Shown piece by piece: positions 49,840-61,656 of a DNA stretch of 64,000 bases. A model generated the notes under the pieces. It saw only the letters and a list, made by a program, of their open reading frames with translations. It did not search any database and was not told the DNA's origin. Positions within the stretch are counted from its first letter, which is position 1. Each line of letters begins with the position of its first letter. This stretch comes from Dugong dugon (taxonomy: Eukaryota > Chordata > Mammalia > Sirenia > Dugongidae): the NCBI GenBank assembly GCA_030035585.1, contig CM057482.1:15921001-15985000 (forward strand), written 5' to 3'. Position numbers and translations under genes: made by a program.

Positions 49840-50605
49840 CCGAAAAAACAGACAAATGATTCAGAAAATATTAAAACTCTGAAACTGAAAATACTAAGTC
49901 TATACTTGAAAGGGAAAAATATGTGGAGCAAATAATATCAAGCCATCTCTTGATGAAGTTACTGAACTTTCAAGAATAATACAAAAATCTTAAGGCTTTT
50001 CTGGCTGAAAACATAAATCACCTTTAAGAAGGGAAATAAGGATGAACTCAAAACTCTCTACAAAACTTTTCATGCCAAAAAAATGGAACCTCCGAATTTT
50101 ATACCCAGCAAAATATTTTCTTTTGTGTATAAAGACAAAAAAGTCCCTTTTCTCATACCAAAAATTAACTCAAAGTGGATCATAGACCTAAATGCAAGAA
50201 CTAAAACTGTAAAAGTTCTAGAAGAAAATACAGGTGAAAATCTTTGCAACCTTGGAGTAGGCAAAGATTTCTCAGATAAGACATAAAAGCACAAACCATA
50301 AAAGACAAAAATTGATGAAATGGACTTTATCAAAATTAAAAACTTCTGCTTTTTGAAAGACACCAATGAAAAATGAAAAGGAGAGATCCACAATGAGAGA
50401 AAATATTCACAGTATGTATATCTGACAAAGTACTTGTATTTAGGCTATAGAAAAAACACTTATAACTCAATAATAAAACAGACAACCTAATTAAAAATGA
50501 GCAAAATATTTGAACAGACACTACCAAAAAATATATACGCAAGCTCAATAAGCACATGAAAAATGCTCATCATCATTAGTCACAGGGAAATGCAAATTAA
50601 AACCT
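49840..50605 (+). repeat. Old L1/HAL1-like fragment
   Basis: 50147-50605 encodes an L1 ORF2 C-terminal segment. The frame at 50083-50286 contains [20 protein letters not shown], a hallmark of L1 ORF2. It is followed by GAAATGCAAATTAAAACCTC. 49840-50146 (CCTCCGAATTTTATACCCAGC) recalls HAL1, with low certainty. Confidence 0.7.
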
Positions 50606-53600
50606 CAGGAGAAAGTCATTCTATGAAACAAACATAAACCTGATACCAAAACGAGACAAAGACACCACAGGAAAAGAAAACTACAGATCAACATCTCTCA
50701 AGAATATTGATGTAAAAATCCTGAACAAAATACTAGTGAACAGAATCCAACAGCATATTAAAAGAGTCATACACCATGATCAAGTGGGTTTTATTCCAGG
50801 AATATAGGGATGGTTCAACATTAGAAAATCAAAGTAATACATCACATTAATAGAACAAAGGAAAAGAACCACGCGACCATCTCTATGGATGCAGAAAAAG
50901 ATTTGATAAAATCCAACACAATTTCTTGATGAAAACCCTGAAGAAGATTGGATCAGAAGGGACATTTCCTCAATACGATTCAGTGCATATATGAAAAGCC
51001 AACAGCCAACATTATACTTAATGGAGAAAGACTGAGAGATTTCCCCTTGAACAAAGAACGGGTGCCCACTCTCATTACTTCTATTTGATACTGTATTAGA
51101 AGTCCTAGCCAGAGCAATAAGACAAGAAAAATAAATAAAATGTATCCAGATTAGAAAAGAGGAAGTAAAATTGTCTCTATTTGCAGATGATATGATTCTA
51201 TATATAGAAAATCCCAAAAAGTCCAGAAGAAAACTTCTAGAGATAATAGAGGCATTTAACAAAGCTGCAGGGCACAAGGTCAACAAACAAAAATCAATTG
51301 GTTTCTACACAACAGCAATAGAAATCTGAAAGGGAAATTAGGGAGACAATTCAATTTACAATAGCATTTAAGAGAATAAAATACCTAGGAACAAATCTAA
51401 CGAGGAATGTGAAGGACTTATACAATGAAAATGATAAAACACTGCTGAAAGAGATTAAAGAACACTTAAATGAAAAGATGTTACGTGTTTATGGATTAGA
51501 AGACTTAATATTGTTAAGATGCCAATTTTACTCAAAGTAATTTATAGATTCAACACAATCCCAATCAAAATTCCAGCAACCTTCTTTACAAAAATGGAAA
51601 AGCCAATCCTTAACTTTATATGGAATGGCAAGAGGCCCCGAACAGCTAAAGCAATGTTATAAGAGAGGAACAAAGTAGGAGGAGTCACGCTTCCTGATTT
51701 TAAAATGTACTATACAGCTACAGTAATCAAAACAGCCTGATTCTGGTATAAAAATAGGCACATAGACCAATGTAATAGAACTGAGGGTTCAGAAATAAAC
51801 TCACACATCTATATAGTCAACTGATTTTTGACTAGGGAGCTATGTTGATTCTATGAGGAAAGAAGAGTGTCTTCAATGAATGGTATTGGAAAAACTGGAT
51901 TTCCAAATGCAGAACAATGAAACAGGATCCATGTCTCACACCAAATACAAAAACAAATTCAAAATGGATTAAGGACCTAAATGTGCAAGCTAAAACCATG
52001 AAGTTCTTAGGAGAAAATATAGGGGCAATGTTATTGGGCCTAGCTTTTAACAATGGATTATCTAATGTAATAGCGAAAGCACAAACAGCAAAAGACAAAA
52101 TAAATAAATGGAACCTCATAAAACTTAAAAAACTTTTGTTCATCAAAAGACTTTACCAAAAAAGTGAAAAGATAAGCTACCAACTGGGAGAATATCTTTG
52201 GAAACCATAAATCCAATACTAATCTAATAAAATATATATAAAACTTCAACAACTTAACAACAAAAAGACAATCCAATCATAAAATAGGCAAAAGACTTGA
52301 ATAGACATTTCACCGAATGTCATTCAAATGGCCACTAAACACGTGAAAAGATGCTCATTGTCATTAGCCATTAGAGAGATGCAAATAAAGACCACAATGA
52401 GATACTCCCAGTAGGATGGCTAAGGTAAAAGAAAACAAGACCCAGAAAATAACTACTGTTGGCGGGTGTGGGGAAATTGAAACATTTATCCATTGCTGGT
52501 GGGAATGCAAAATGGTACAGTCGTTGTGGAAAACAGTTTGGCAGTTCCTCAAAAAACTAAAAATAGAACTACCAGCAATTCCACTCCTAGGTATATACCC
52601 AAAAGACTTGAAAGCAGAGATTCAAACAGAGTCTTGTACACCAATGTTCACTGCAGTACTATTCACAATAGCCAAAAGGTGGAAACAATCTAAACACCCA
52701 TCAACAGACGAATGGATAAACAAAATGTGGTACATATATACAAGAGAATGCTACTCAACCAGTAGGAGAAATTAAGTCATGATACATGCTATAATATGGA
52801 TGGAGCTGGAAGACATTATGCTGAGTGAAAGGAGTCAATCACAAAAGGACAAATATTGTATGACCTCACTTATATAAAAAGACAAGAAAAGGCAAATGCA
52901 TAGAGACCAGAGTTTATTAGTGGTTACCAGGGGCGGGAGAGAGGGGGAAGGGAGGTTAACAGTGATGGAAAAATTGCATAGATTAAGGGTAGGGTTGCAC
53001 AGCCTGTTGTCTGTCAGTAAGTCGTATACCTGTAAAAAGTTGAGTTGGCAAAAGTTGTATGACAGATATATGTACAACAACAAAAAGAGTAGCTGCTGAG
53101 GCTGCTTATGGACAACCAAACACCTCATGGGATTTGGAGGTTTAGGGTCGTGGTTTCATGGGACATTGTAGTTAATTGGCCTATTAACGTGTTTACGGCT
53201 TCTGTTCTACCTTCTAGTTTGTTTTGTAATGCATGGGGTCTTAAAAGCTTGCAAGTAGCCATCCAAGACACAACAATTGATCTCTATTTACCTGGAGCAA
53301 CAGAGGAAGGAAGAGAGTCAGGAATAGGAGGAAGATATGGAATGTGTGACTAATTGCCTCTGTGAACAAATGCCTCCTTTGCCATGAGACCAAAAGAACT
53401 GGATAGTGCCCAGCTATTATTACTGAACATTTTGATCAAAGATTCTATAGAAGAATCCTGATCAAAAGGAGGGAAATGCAGAACAGAATTTCAAATTCTC
53501 ATGGACTCCAGACTTTCTGGAGCCATGGAAGCTGGATGAACTCCCAAAACTATTGCTCTGAGATAATCTTTACACCTTAAACTGAAAATGTTTCCTGAAG

Positions 53601-53906
53601 TCTTCTTAAAACCAAATGATAGTTTAACTTAACTAGTAAAAAATGTCTGCCATGAGCATTATGCTCTTTTAAGAACTATCTATATGGGATCAAACTGACA
53701 GGCAACAGCAACTCAAAAGATTAGATAGAAACCTTAGCGGGCAGTGAGTTTATGTTAACAGGGGAGTAACAACTCCAAAAAGGGAGTTGAGAATGGCTGC
53801 ACAATTCGAAAAATGTAATCAGTGTCACTAAATTGTACATGTAGAAACTGTTGAATTGGTGTACGTTTTGCTGTACATAGTCTCAACAACAACAACAACC
53901 AAAATC
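50606..53906 (+). mobile_element. 5'-truncated L1 with ORF2 relic and 3' UTR
   Basis: 3.3 kb in L1 order. It starts in the reverse transcriptase domain (TCATTCTATGAAACAAAC), with the FADD catalytic motif encoded at 51180-51191. The C-terminal ORF2 block follows at 51917-52210, then the Cys-rich end at 52416-52775 ([20 protein letters not shown]). The 3' UTR runs to a (CAA)n end at about 53905. The endonuclease domain and ORF1 are missing, and many stops and frameshifts break the frame. No activity is possible. Confidence 0.93.
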
Positions 53907-54370
53907 TGTAGTGATAGAAACCATATCAGTGGTTGACTGGGTCGGGGGTGGGAGGAGATTAGCAGTAAAGGGGCACAAGAAAACTTTGGGGGTTATGGCA
54001 ATGGTCTATTGGTCTATATTGGGTGTGGTAGTGGTTACATGAGTATATACATTTTTTCAAAAGTCAACAAGTACGTTTGGAATGTATGAAAAGATAACCA
54101 TTTGTTAAGTGGGAAAAATAAGTCAATAGGAATGTAGTATAATTTTATTTGTGTAAAAAAATGCATATGTGTTTGTAATTGAGAAGAGAAAAAAAAAGGA
54201 TGTAAGGATACCCACCAAGTTATTCTGGGGATAATTCTTGGGAAGAGAATAAGGATTGCAGAGATTGGAGACATGGTGAGGACTCAGGTCTGATACTTTT
54301 TCTTCACACATTCCAAACTTTTCTCATAATTAGCGTGATTTATTTTTATAATAAATTTCAAAACTAAAAT
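53907..54370 (+). repeat. Old L1M 3' UTR fragment
   Basis: GTAGTGATAGAAACCATATC, AGTGGTTGACTGGGTCGGGG, TATGGCAATGGTCTATTGG and GTAGTGGTTACATGAGTATA follow the L1M 3' UTR order. It may be the continuation of the fragment at 49840-50605, with the L1 at 50606-53906 inserted between. Confidence 0.78.
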
Positions 54371-56159
54371 CAGCTCATCCACTCATTTTGTCCCAAACCA
54401 CGTCGTGACTCATCATTGCTCATGAAAGTACACACTCCCTAGCTTGGCACGCAGGCCCTCCAGGCTCTGGTTCAATGTAACAGTGCTAACAGTATTTATT
54501 GACCCGTCCAACATCGCATTTAATCTTCATACCAGCCCTGTGAATTTGGGTCCCTCTGGGCCATTGCTGGACTTCCAGGACCTAGCTTAGTGCCTGGAAC
54601 AGAGTAGGTGCTCAATCAATATTAATAGACAGTCCCTCCCCCATCACTTTCTTCTCCCCTGGAATTTAAACTACCAACAGCAAGTCCCAATCTATCTCAC
54701 TTTAAGGTGCGCCTACTGTATGCACAACATTGTCCCAGACGAGGGAATGGAAAGAAAGAATGGGACACAAAGATGAATAAAACATGGTCCCTGCCCTTGT
54801 GGTAATGGAAGACGAAGATCTCCTCACAGTCAGGCCTCGCCACTTCAGGCATCTGCAAAATATGGCCAGGGAGCCAAGGGTGTCGCCCAAGGTGACTTGG
54901 GACAAGTGAGGCAGAACTCCAGGTTAACCTTGACTTCCTGCTCTTCCTTGAGCTCCGCTCCTCCCTGAAGACCCTCTCTGCTTCCATAGCCATCATGGTC
55001 ACTGAGTGCTTGACCTAAGCATCACACTGCTCCTCCTCTCTTAAGTACAAGGAACCACCAGAGCTTTTTTTTTTTTTTCCTGTTTCAAAGCCTGGTACTA
55101 AATCTGGGATCTAAGAGAGAGGTTTCTAACCCAGACACACCTTTAATTAGTGGCATGTGTCTCTGCCGCTGGTAGAGGCGGGAAGCGGTATCGTTGCATA
55201 GGGAGAATCTCCTTTTTCCTGTACTCTCCATGGAGATGAGGTTTATATGGCCACAGCATCTCATCCCACAGAGTACCAGGATTGAGTCAGCTGAACTGGT
55301 TGGCAGGACAGCTGCCCTCACCTCCCACACTATTCTATGAGCCTTCCACCCAAAGCCTAATGGAAGAGGGCAAACAAACCCTTTAGCCAGTGGAGGCCTC
55401 ATCCTCAGTCAAAAGGCTATGATGATTGGACAGCTCTACTAAAACTTGCCACTCCAGTGATGCCCTCAGCCCAACAGAGAAGGAAAGGCTAGGAGCTTGG
55501 GTCTCCAGTTGTGAAGGGTGTCCTGCACTGAGTTGGCTGCCAGCTTCTTCTAGACTCTTCCAAACCTGCCTGGGCGGCTCTTCTGGGAATGCAAAGAAAG
55601 AGGACTAGAAGGAGCACCAAGAAAGCTCCTGTAAATAAGTAGTTTAAGGAAATGATGGTTATGTACACTGAACTCTCAAAATCCAGGAGGAAGCCTTTTA
55701 CCGAATACAAAACTTTCAAATACTACCCAGAATTTTATTAAAACAAGTGATTCCTTCAGAAGTGTGGGCAGGGGGTTTCCAGGGTCTAGTGTGCTTGGGC
55801 CAGTGGAAGAGGAACCATACGCTGCCCTATTTCAGAGCCAGGATGGAGGAACAGCAGGGGGACTAGAGGGGAACCATTCCTGAGAGAAGGAGCCAGGCAC
55901 TTGCCTCAGACTGGCACAGACTCAGCCACAGGAAACAAACAGAACCAACCTCCAGATGATGTTGGAACATGCAGAAGAACGCACTGGCAGCAAGTGCCTC
56001 CTCCCTTGGAATCTGTTCCCTTCGGAAGCCTGCTCTCCCCCCAGAGGACATCTCCGCACATGCCTACAGAAGAACGTTCTGCATGAGGCATCTGGTCTCC
56101 ATACAACAAAGACCCAGGTGCCCACTCTCACCAGGCACCAGCCCAGACAGGTCATTTTC
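54371..56159. other. Unique sequence with old repeat scraps
   Basis: 54560-54630 (CTAGCTTAGTGCCTGGAAC, GTAGGTGCTCAATCAATATT) is a MIR or L2 3' end. 54705-54810 (GCGCCTACTGTATGCACAAC, GATGAATAAAACATGGTCCC) is the old repeat type of 29785. No coding signal from 54820 to 56159. 55065-55079 is a poly-T run. Confidence 0.45.
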
Positions 56160-56310
56160 TGCTCACAACTACCTGTAGGGTTGGGACCATAATCATCTCC
56201 ATGTGTTAGATGAGAAACAGGGCTCAAGAAAGTTGAATAACGCCCAATGAGAGAGGGGCCGTGAACCCAGATATGTTCAAGAATGTTGGGTCCATTATTC
56301 TTCCCAAGAA
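56160..56310 (-). repeat. MIR-family SINE
   Basis: CTACCTGTAGGGTTGGGACC, CATCTCCATGTGTTAGATGAG, AACAGGGCTCAAGAAAG and AATAACGCCCAATGAG, in minus-strand MIR order. Confidence 0.73.
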
Positions 56311-56656
56311 TCATGCTAGAAATGGCCTTAGATGAGGAGTTGGAAACCCCATGAGGTTCACTTCCTCTAAGGGTACGAATGGGTAGGATAACAACCCAGC
56401 TATATTCCAGCGAGGCTTAAGAGACATAAAATCAATGTACTTAGAAAGCGTGAAATGATGATACTTAAGGATGGCGACAGCAGCACAGAACATTATTGTT
56501 TTTATTCTTATGTCAGCTTTTTATCTTTATAAGGGACCCAAAGGTCAGAAAGTTCTGGGTTGGGGTAGGGGATGCTTTTCTAATAGAATCTCAGGAGCAA
56601 TGAGTTCTAGTCCTATTCTTCCTCAACCTGTTGTGTGTATCACCTTAGGGTAAGAG
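56311..56656. other. Unassigned sequence, no gene seen
   Basis: Unique by eye, AT-moderate. Confidence 0.5.
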
Positions 56657-56855
56657 TTGTTATTGTGCCCATTGAGTTGATTCTAACACATAGCTACCCT
56701 ATATGACAGAGTAGAACTTCCCCACAGGGTTTTCTAGGCTATAATCTTTACAGGAGCAGATGGACAGGTCTTTTCTCCCTCAGAGCAGCTGGTGGGTTGG
56801 AAGTACTGATCTTTCAGTTAGCAGTCAAGCATTTAACCATTGAGCCACAAGGGCT
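56657..56855 (-). repeat. AfroSINE, A/C-like, with target duplication
   Basis: GTTATTGTGCCCATTGAGTTG, GGGTTTTCTAGGCTATAATC, GGAGCAGATGGACAGGTC, GCAGCTGGTGGGTTGGAAG and a head complement ending GCCACAAGGGCTCC. Direct repeat CCTTAGGGTAAGAG (56643-56656) and CCTTAAGGTAAGAA (56856-56869), 12 of 14 identical. Confidence 0.93.
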
Positions 56856-56869
56856 CCTTAAGGTAAGAA

Positions 56870-57599
56870 AGAGAAGGTGAAATGTAAGCTGGGCCTTAAA
56901 AGACATCGAGAATTTCGGGGAAATGGGAAGGGAGTGTGAAAAGAGCAAGGTCTGGAGTTGGCAAATCTCTATCGAGGGACTCTATTCACAGAGTGAGACG
57001 GGCCCTGCCGAGAACACTCTGCCTGAGAGTTTCTCTCCTCACCCTGAATGTTCACTCTACCACTGAAGTAACACCCGCTGTACCTATTACTCTGCACAAG
57101 GCTTCTCCATCGTCCTCACCTCCCATCCCCAAGCAAAACTGGAGCATCAAGTAAAAAGCTGTCACCACAGAGACAGGGTAACCAGTTTTCTAGATACACT
57201 GGAGGCAAAGGGAAACTACTCACGTTTGCAAATGGCTCCCAAGGAACCTCTCAGTCAGAGTTAGGGCGCCCACATCTGACTGAAGGCTGGGATGCCATAG
57301 ACACCTCCTACATGGAGGCAGGTGGGGAGATGGAACTTTCCTGACAGGACGTCAAGGTGTCAGATCTAGGGCACTGCTCCCGCTTTCAGACAAGAACCAA
57401 CGTGGACTCTCAGAGGAAACAGGCCAAAGCGAAAGAACTGCTCTCATCTTTGTGAACACTCCCAGTCTCCCAGACATTCCCAGTTTCTTGAAGAATAGTC
57501 TCTGTGCCAACTTAAATATTGTATTCGGTTGGGAGAGGAGGAACTGGGAACTCAGAATGGAAGTCCAATTATTCCACAAACATTGCTTATTTAAGTAAT
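56870..57599. other. Unassigned sequence, no gene seen
   Basis: Unique by eye; no repeat or coding signal. Confidence 0.5.
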
Positions 57600-58075
57600 A
57601 TTTTAAAAGATATATCATGCTCAGTGGTGAAGAACTACTAAATTATTGAATTCCCTGAAGCATCCTATAAACAGGCTCAAGAAACCCTGTAAAAGAAGGT
57701 AATAAGTAGTCAAAAAGGAAGGCTAGCATCCACGTCAGAATGCCTCTACGAGCCGACGCTGAACATCTTCATGTAATCTTTCCACTTAAACCAATGATTA
57801 AACAGATTAAAGAGATGATTAAACAAATAAAGATTAATGAAACAAGTAAAGTAATCAAATCTGTATGGGTGTATAAATGAATGATTCCAGACAATATTAG
57901 GACAAATTGTCTAAAGCTAATAACGAATGCGTCATTTCAGTCCCAACAGCTTTTGTTGGGCTGTCACTTGCATGTAATCAAAACGTTTGTTTAAACTAAG
58001 ATGGATATGAGGTGCTAAGATGTCAGTTTCTTGAAAGAGAAAAATAAAACAAAAGAAATGTCTTCGGTCAGGAGA
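57600..58075. promoter_or_regulatory. Candidate conserved non-coding block
   Basis: Repeat-free AT-rich sequence. CCAATGATTAAACAGATTAA, GAGATGATTAAACAAATAAAG and ATTAATGAAACAAGTAAAG are internally similar ATTAAA-rich units. Then come GCTAATAACGAATGCGTC, TTTTGTTGGGCTGTCACTTG (TALE-type CTGTCA) and GCATGTAATCAAAAC. It looks constrained, but this is inference. Confidence 0.3.
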
Positions 58076-58085
58076 CTGGCAACGT

Positions 58086-59125
58086 CAACAGGGCTGCATT
58101 GCTGGGAAATCTGAGTGAAGTAAGTCAATCATAAAAGGACAAATATTGTATGAGATCACTACTATAAAAACTCATGAAAAGGTTTACACACAAGAAGAAA
58201 CAATCTTTAATGGTTACAAGGGAGCGGAGGGGTGGGGATGGAAAAACACTAAATAGACAATAGATAAGTGGTAACTTTGGTGAAGGGTAAGACAGTGCAC
58301 AATACTGGGGAAGCCAGCACAACTTGTACAAGGCAAGGTCATGGAAGCTCCATAGACACATCTAAACTCCCTGAGGGACTGAATTACTGGGCTGAGGGCT
58401 GAGGGGACCATGGCCTCGGGGAACATCTAGCTCAATGGGCATAACATAGTTTATAAAAAAATGTTCTACATTCTACTTTGGTGAGTAGCGTCTGGGGCCT
58501 TAAAAGCCTGTGAGCGGCCATCTAAGATACTCCACTGGTCTCACCCCTCTGGGAGCAAGGGAGAATGAGGAAAACTAAAGACACAGGGGAAAGATCACTC
58601 CAAAGGACTAACGGACCACAACTACCACGGCCTCCACCAGACTGAGTCCAGCACAACTAGACTGTGCCCGGCTACCACCACTGACTGCTCTGACAGGGAT
58701 CACAACAGAGGGTCCCAGACAGAGCTGGAGAAAAATGTAGAACAAAATTCTAAGTCATACAAAAAAAGACCAGACTTACTGGCCTAACAGAGACTGGAGA
58801 AACCTCCAGGGTATGGCCTCCAGACACCTTTTTAGCTCAGTAATGAAGTCACTCCTGAGGTTCATCCTTCAGCCAAAGATTAGACAGGCCCATAAAACAG
58901 AACTAAACTAAAGGGGCACACCGGGGCAGGAGCAAGGACTAGAAGGCAGTAGGGGAGTGGAAAGCTGGTAACAGGGAACCCAAGGTTGAGAAGGGAGAGT
59001 GTTGACGCATCGGGGGATTGTTAATCAATGTCATAAAACAATATGTGTACTAACTGTTTAATGAGAAGCTAGTTTGTTCTGTAAACCTTCATCTAAAGTA
59101 CAATAATAAAATTAAAAAAAAAAAA
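58086..59125 (+). mobile_element. L1 3' end, elephant-type, sense
   Basis: Begins in the ORF2 end or 3' UTR (AATATTGTATGAGATCAC), then CAATACTGGGGAAGCCAGC, GCTCAATGGGCATAACATAG, CTGAGTCCAGCACAACTAG, GGTTCATCCTTCAGCCAAAG, CTTCATCTAAAGTACAATAA and a poly-A end near 59113-59125. It is the plus-strand counterpart of 47771-48590. Confidence 0.9.
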
Positions 59126-59364
59126 TGTGAACACCCTCAGGTCCTGATCTCAGAAGGTAATGTGCTACCTGATGTGGTAAAGCCACCTGTGTGATGTTAT
59201 GGATGCTAAAGTGACAGTGTGTCACCCTCCTGGGAAACACATTGGTATTTTAACAGAAGCCTCCCAGAGGCAGAACCTGCTTTGGAAGTGGAAACTGCAG
59301 GGCTTGTGGCAGGCTAATAGGGGAGATATTTGGGGGTGGAATTGCCTTTTGGGATTCTCTGTGG
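59126..59364. other. Unassigned sequence, no gene seen
   Basis: Unique by eye. Confidence 0.5.
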
Positions 59365-59677
59365 TTGCTAGCTGCTGTCAAGTAGCCCCGACTCATGGCG
59401 ACCCCATGCGCAACAGAATGAAACTCTGTCCAGTCCCACACCATCCCCATGATGGGCTGCGGATAAGACCGTTGTGATCCATAGGGTTTTCACTGGTTAA
59501 TTTTCAAAAGTAGATTGCCAGGCCTTACTTCTTAGCCTGTCTTAATCTGAAAGCTCCACTGAAACCTATCCACCATGGATAACCCTGCTGGTATTTGAAA
59601 TACCTGTGGCATAGCTTCCAGCATCATAGCAATACATAAGCCACCACAGTACAGCAAACTGGCAAATGGATGGTGGT
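59365..59677 (-). repeat. Composite SINE with short RTE tail
   Basis: Tail complement TTGCTAGCTGCTGTCAAGTAG, CACACCATCCCCATGATGGG, GTTGTGATCCATAGGGTTTTC, AAGTAGATTGCCAGGCC, ATAACCCTGCTGGTATTTG and CATAGCAATACATAAGCC. It carries the same body as 12672-13115 and 31695-32112, but only about 90 bp of tail and none of the long RTE ORF piece. Confidence 0.85.
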
Positions 59678-59984
59678 AAGGAACAGTACCCCTCATTAAA
59701 GCCAAATCCACAGCTGGCCAGGGAAGACTCCAGGTGGCACAAGGTGGCTGTGCTAACAATTCCCAACTGTTCCCGTTTCGTTTTGCCTCCTTGCATGATA
59801 TGCTTTGATTTCTGCTGCCCACAGATGCTCAAGTCTCCTTCAGAAATTACTGCTACTCTCAAACCCTGGAGATTGTAACATTTTATGTTTTGCTTTAATG
59901 AGGGAGATGCTTCCTTATACTACCATGGAGAACTCTAGCATGTGAGAACTACAAGGGATTCTAGAAAAAGCCTCCGCATTATCT
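59678..59984. other. Unassigned sequence, no gene seen
   Basis: Unique by eye; frames at 59532-59878 partly run in the SINE. Confidence 0.5.
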
Positions 59985-60075
59985 GGATGAGGACCCTGAA
60001 TCCAGAAAAGTTACAGAACTTGTCCAAGATCACGTAACTAGTGAACAACAGGGAAAGAGACTCAGTTACAAAATC
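59985..60075 (-). repeat. MIR scrap
   Basis: TCTGGATGAGGACCCTGAATC, AAAGTTACAGAACTTGTCC, AGATCACGTAACTAGTG in minus-strand MIR order. Confidence 0.75.
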
Positions 60076-60251
60076 CTGTCCAGGTTTCCCTTTGAATTGG
60101 CCACAACATAGAGTTTTAACTCTGTCACAACCCCCATCTCTACAAAATGCCTTTTAAAAGAGGCTCATTGGACACAGTACCAGGTAGAACCCTGTCTTGC
60201 CCCACAATTCACTCCTAAGCTATAGCCATTTCCCCTGTATAGACATAAGGG

Positions 60252-60465
60252 AAGGGGCACTGGTAGCGCAATGGTTAAGCATTCGGCTGCTAACCGGAAG
60301 GTTGGCTCTTCAAACCACCCAGCAGCTCGAAGGGAGAAAGACCTGGCTATCTGCTCCCATAAAGATTACAGCCAGAAAACCCTATTGGGCAGTCCTACTC
60401 TGTTACATGGGGTTGCCATGAGTCAGAAATCGACTCCAAGGCACCTAATAATGACAACAGGCATA
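60252..60465 (+). repeat. AfroSINE, C body
   Basis: GGGGCACTGGTAGCGCAATGG head, CTGCTAACCGGAAGGTTGG, CTTCAAACCACCC, AAAGATTACAGCCAGAAAA and ACATGGGGTTGCCATGAGTC, with the tail ending GACAACAGGC. Two overlapping frames (60197-60421 and 60271-60543) are read from it. Confidence 0.93.
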
Positions 60466-60599
60466 ACGTTGGCGATGACAGTGTTTTTGAGTGATTTCCA
60501 TTACAGTGAGCCAACTCGACGTCCTGTGGATGTGCCAATATGAGGAAATCTCCGCTGGACCAAAAAACCACGTCCTCGTGGCCTGGAAACAATGTTGGA

Positions 60600-60735
60600 G
60601 ATTGGAAAATCCAGTCTCCTTATTTTGCCAATGAAGAAACCAAACCCAGAGATGGAAAGTGACTTTCCCAAAGTCACACAGCTAGCTACTGACAGATCCA
60701 GGCCTGAAATTTAAATTTGATTCTCGAAGTTTGGT
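60600..60735 (-). repeat. MIR SINE
   Basis: CCTTATTTTGCCAATGAAG, CCAAACCCAGAGATGG, AAGTCACACAGCTAGCTAC and GATCCAGGCCTGAAATTTAA, in minus-strand order. Confidence 0.83.
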
Positions 60736-61451
60736 GTTCCTTCCATCCCATTATGCTGAAGAATGTTTCTGGATCCCAAATTGCTCAGCCTTTGCATCAT
60801 CTCTGGCAAAGCCTTTGGCAAACTTTCGCCCTTCCTTTGTCCTCAAAAACAACATTCTTCCACTCCACTTTGCCATCCACCATTTGCTGTCCTACAATTA
60901 CTGCAGCCTCATTTGCTTATTTTAGCTACAATGGGTCTGAAATTTACGCTCTGCTTGTGGAGCTGCCCAAAGCCAGAATCAATCCCCAGGCACGTCCATC
61001 TTCAAGTGGAGACCACAAAGTGCAGAGCAGTTATGACCAAAAAAAATCAAGCAGGAAAGGATTTAGCAAGCTTCTGCCCTCTGCACATTTCCTGGGTCAC
61101 CAAAGAAGCTACTTCCATTAAGAATTCTCACTCGTCTGTAACCCAAGAAATAAATCAGGTGCTCAACTGAACCACACTTCCAGGGTGGCCTCCCTATCAA
61201 GCATCAGGGAGCTGGCACTGTGGGCACCAATATTTATAGAAAGGGTCAAGCAGTGACACATCAAGCACGTTATAAGAAACAGAGGTCTTTGCATGCTCGA
61301 CACCAACAGGGGAGGACAGAGAAGGAGATGGAGCATTGGAGATCCACAGAGCATTTCAAGTAGTCTTCAAGGACTTGGAGGGCAGCATGGGAAGGAGACC
61401 AGGAACTCCCAGGGGATTTTAAGTATCCATTTCGTTATCCAGTTGGTGTTG
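60736..61451. other. Unassigned; overlapping frames rejected
   Basis: Plus frames of 134, 64 and 135 codons cover 60717-61170 in three phases. None has a domain or a start context better than the others. No repeat that I can name. Confidence 0.45.
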
Positions 61452-61656
61452 GTGTTGTTGGTTGCCATAAAGTCTGTTCTGACTCATGGTGACCCTGTGT
61501 GTGCAGAATAGAACTGCTCCATAGGGTTTTCAAGGCTGTGACCCTTCAGAAGCAGATCGCCAGGCTTGTCTTCTGAGGCGCTTTTGAGTGGGTTCAAACT
61601 GCCGATCTTCAGACTAACAGTCAAGTACTTAACCATTTGTGCCACCCAGGGACTCC
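61452..61656 (-). repeat. AfroSINE, B/C-like body
   Basis: GTTGTTGGTTGCCATAAAGTC, GGGTTTTCAAGGCTGTGACC, AGAAGCAGATCGCCAGGC, GTGGGTTCAAACTGCC and GTGCCACCCAGGGACTCC. Closest in this window to the copy at 9714. Confidence 0.95.

Noticed and set aside
50780-51286. 168-codon minus-strand frame
   Set aside because: It is the antisense shadow of the L1 reverse-transcriptase region.
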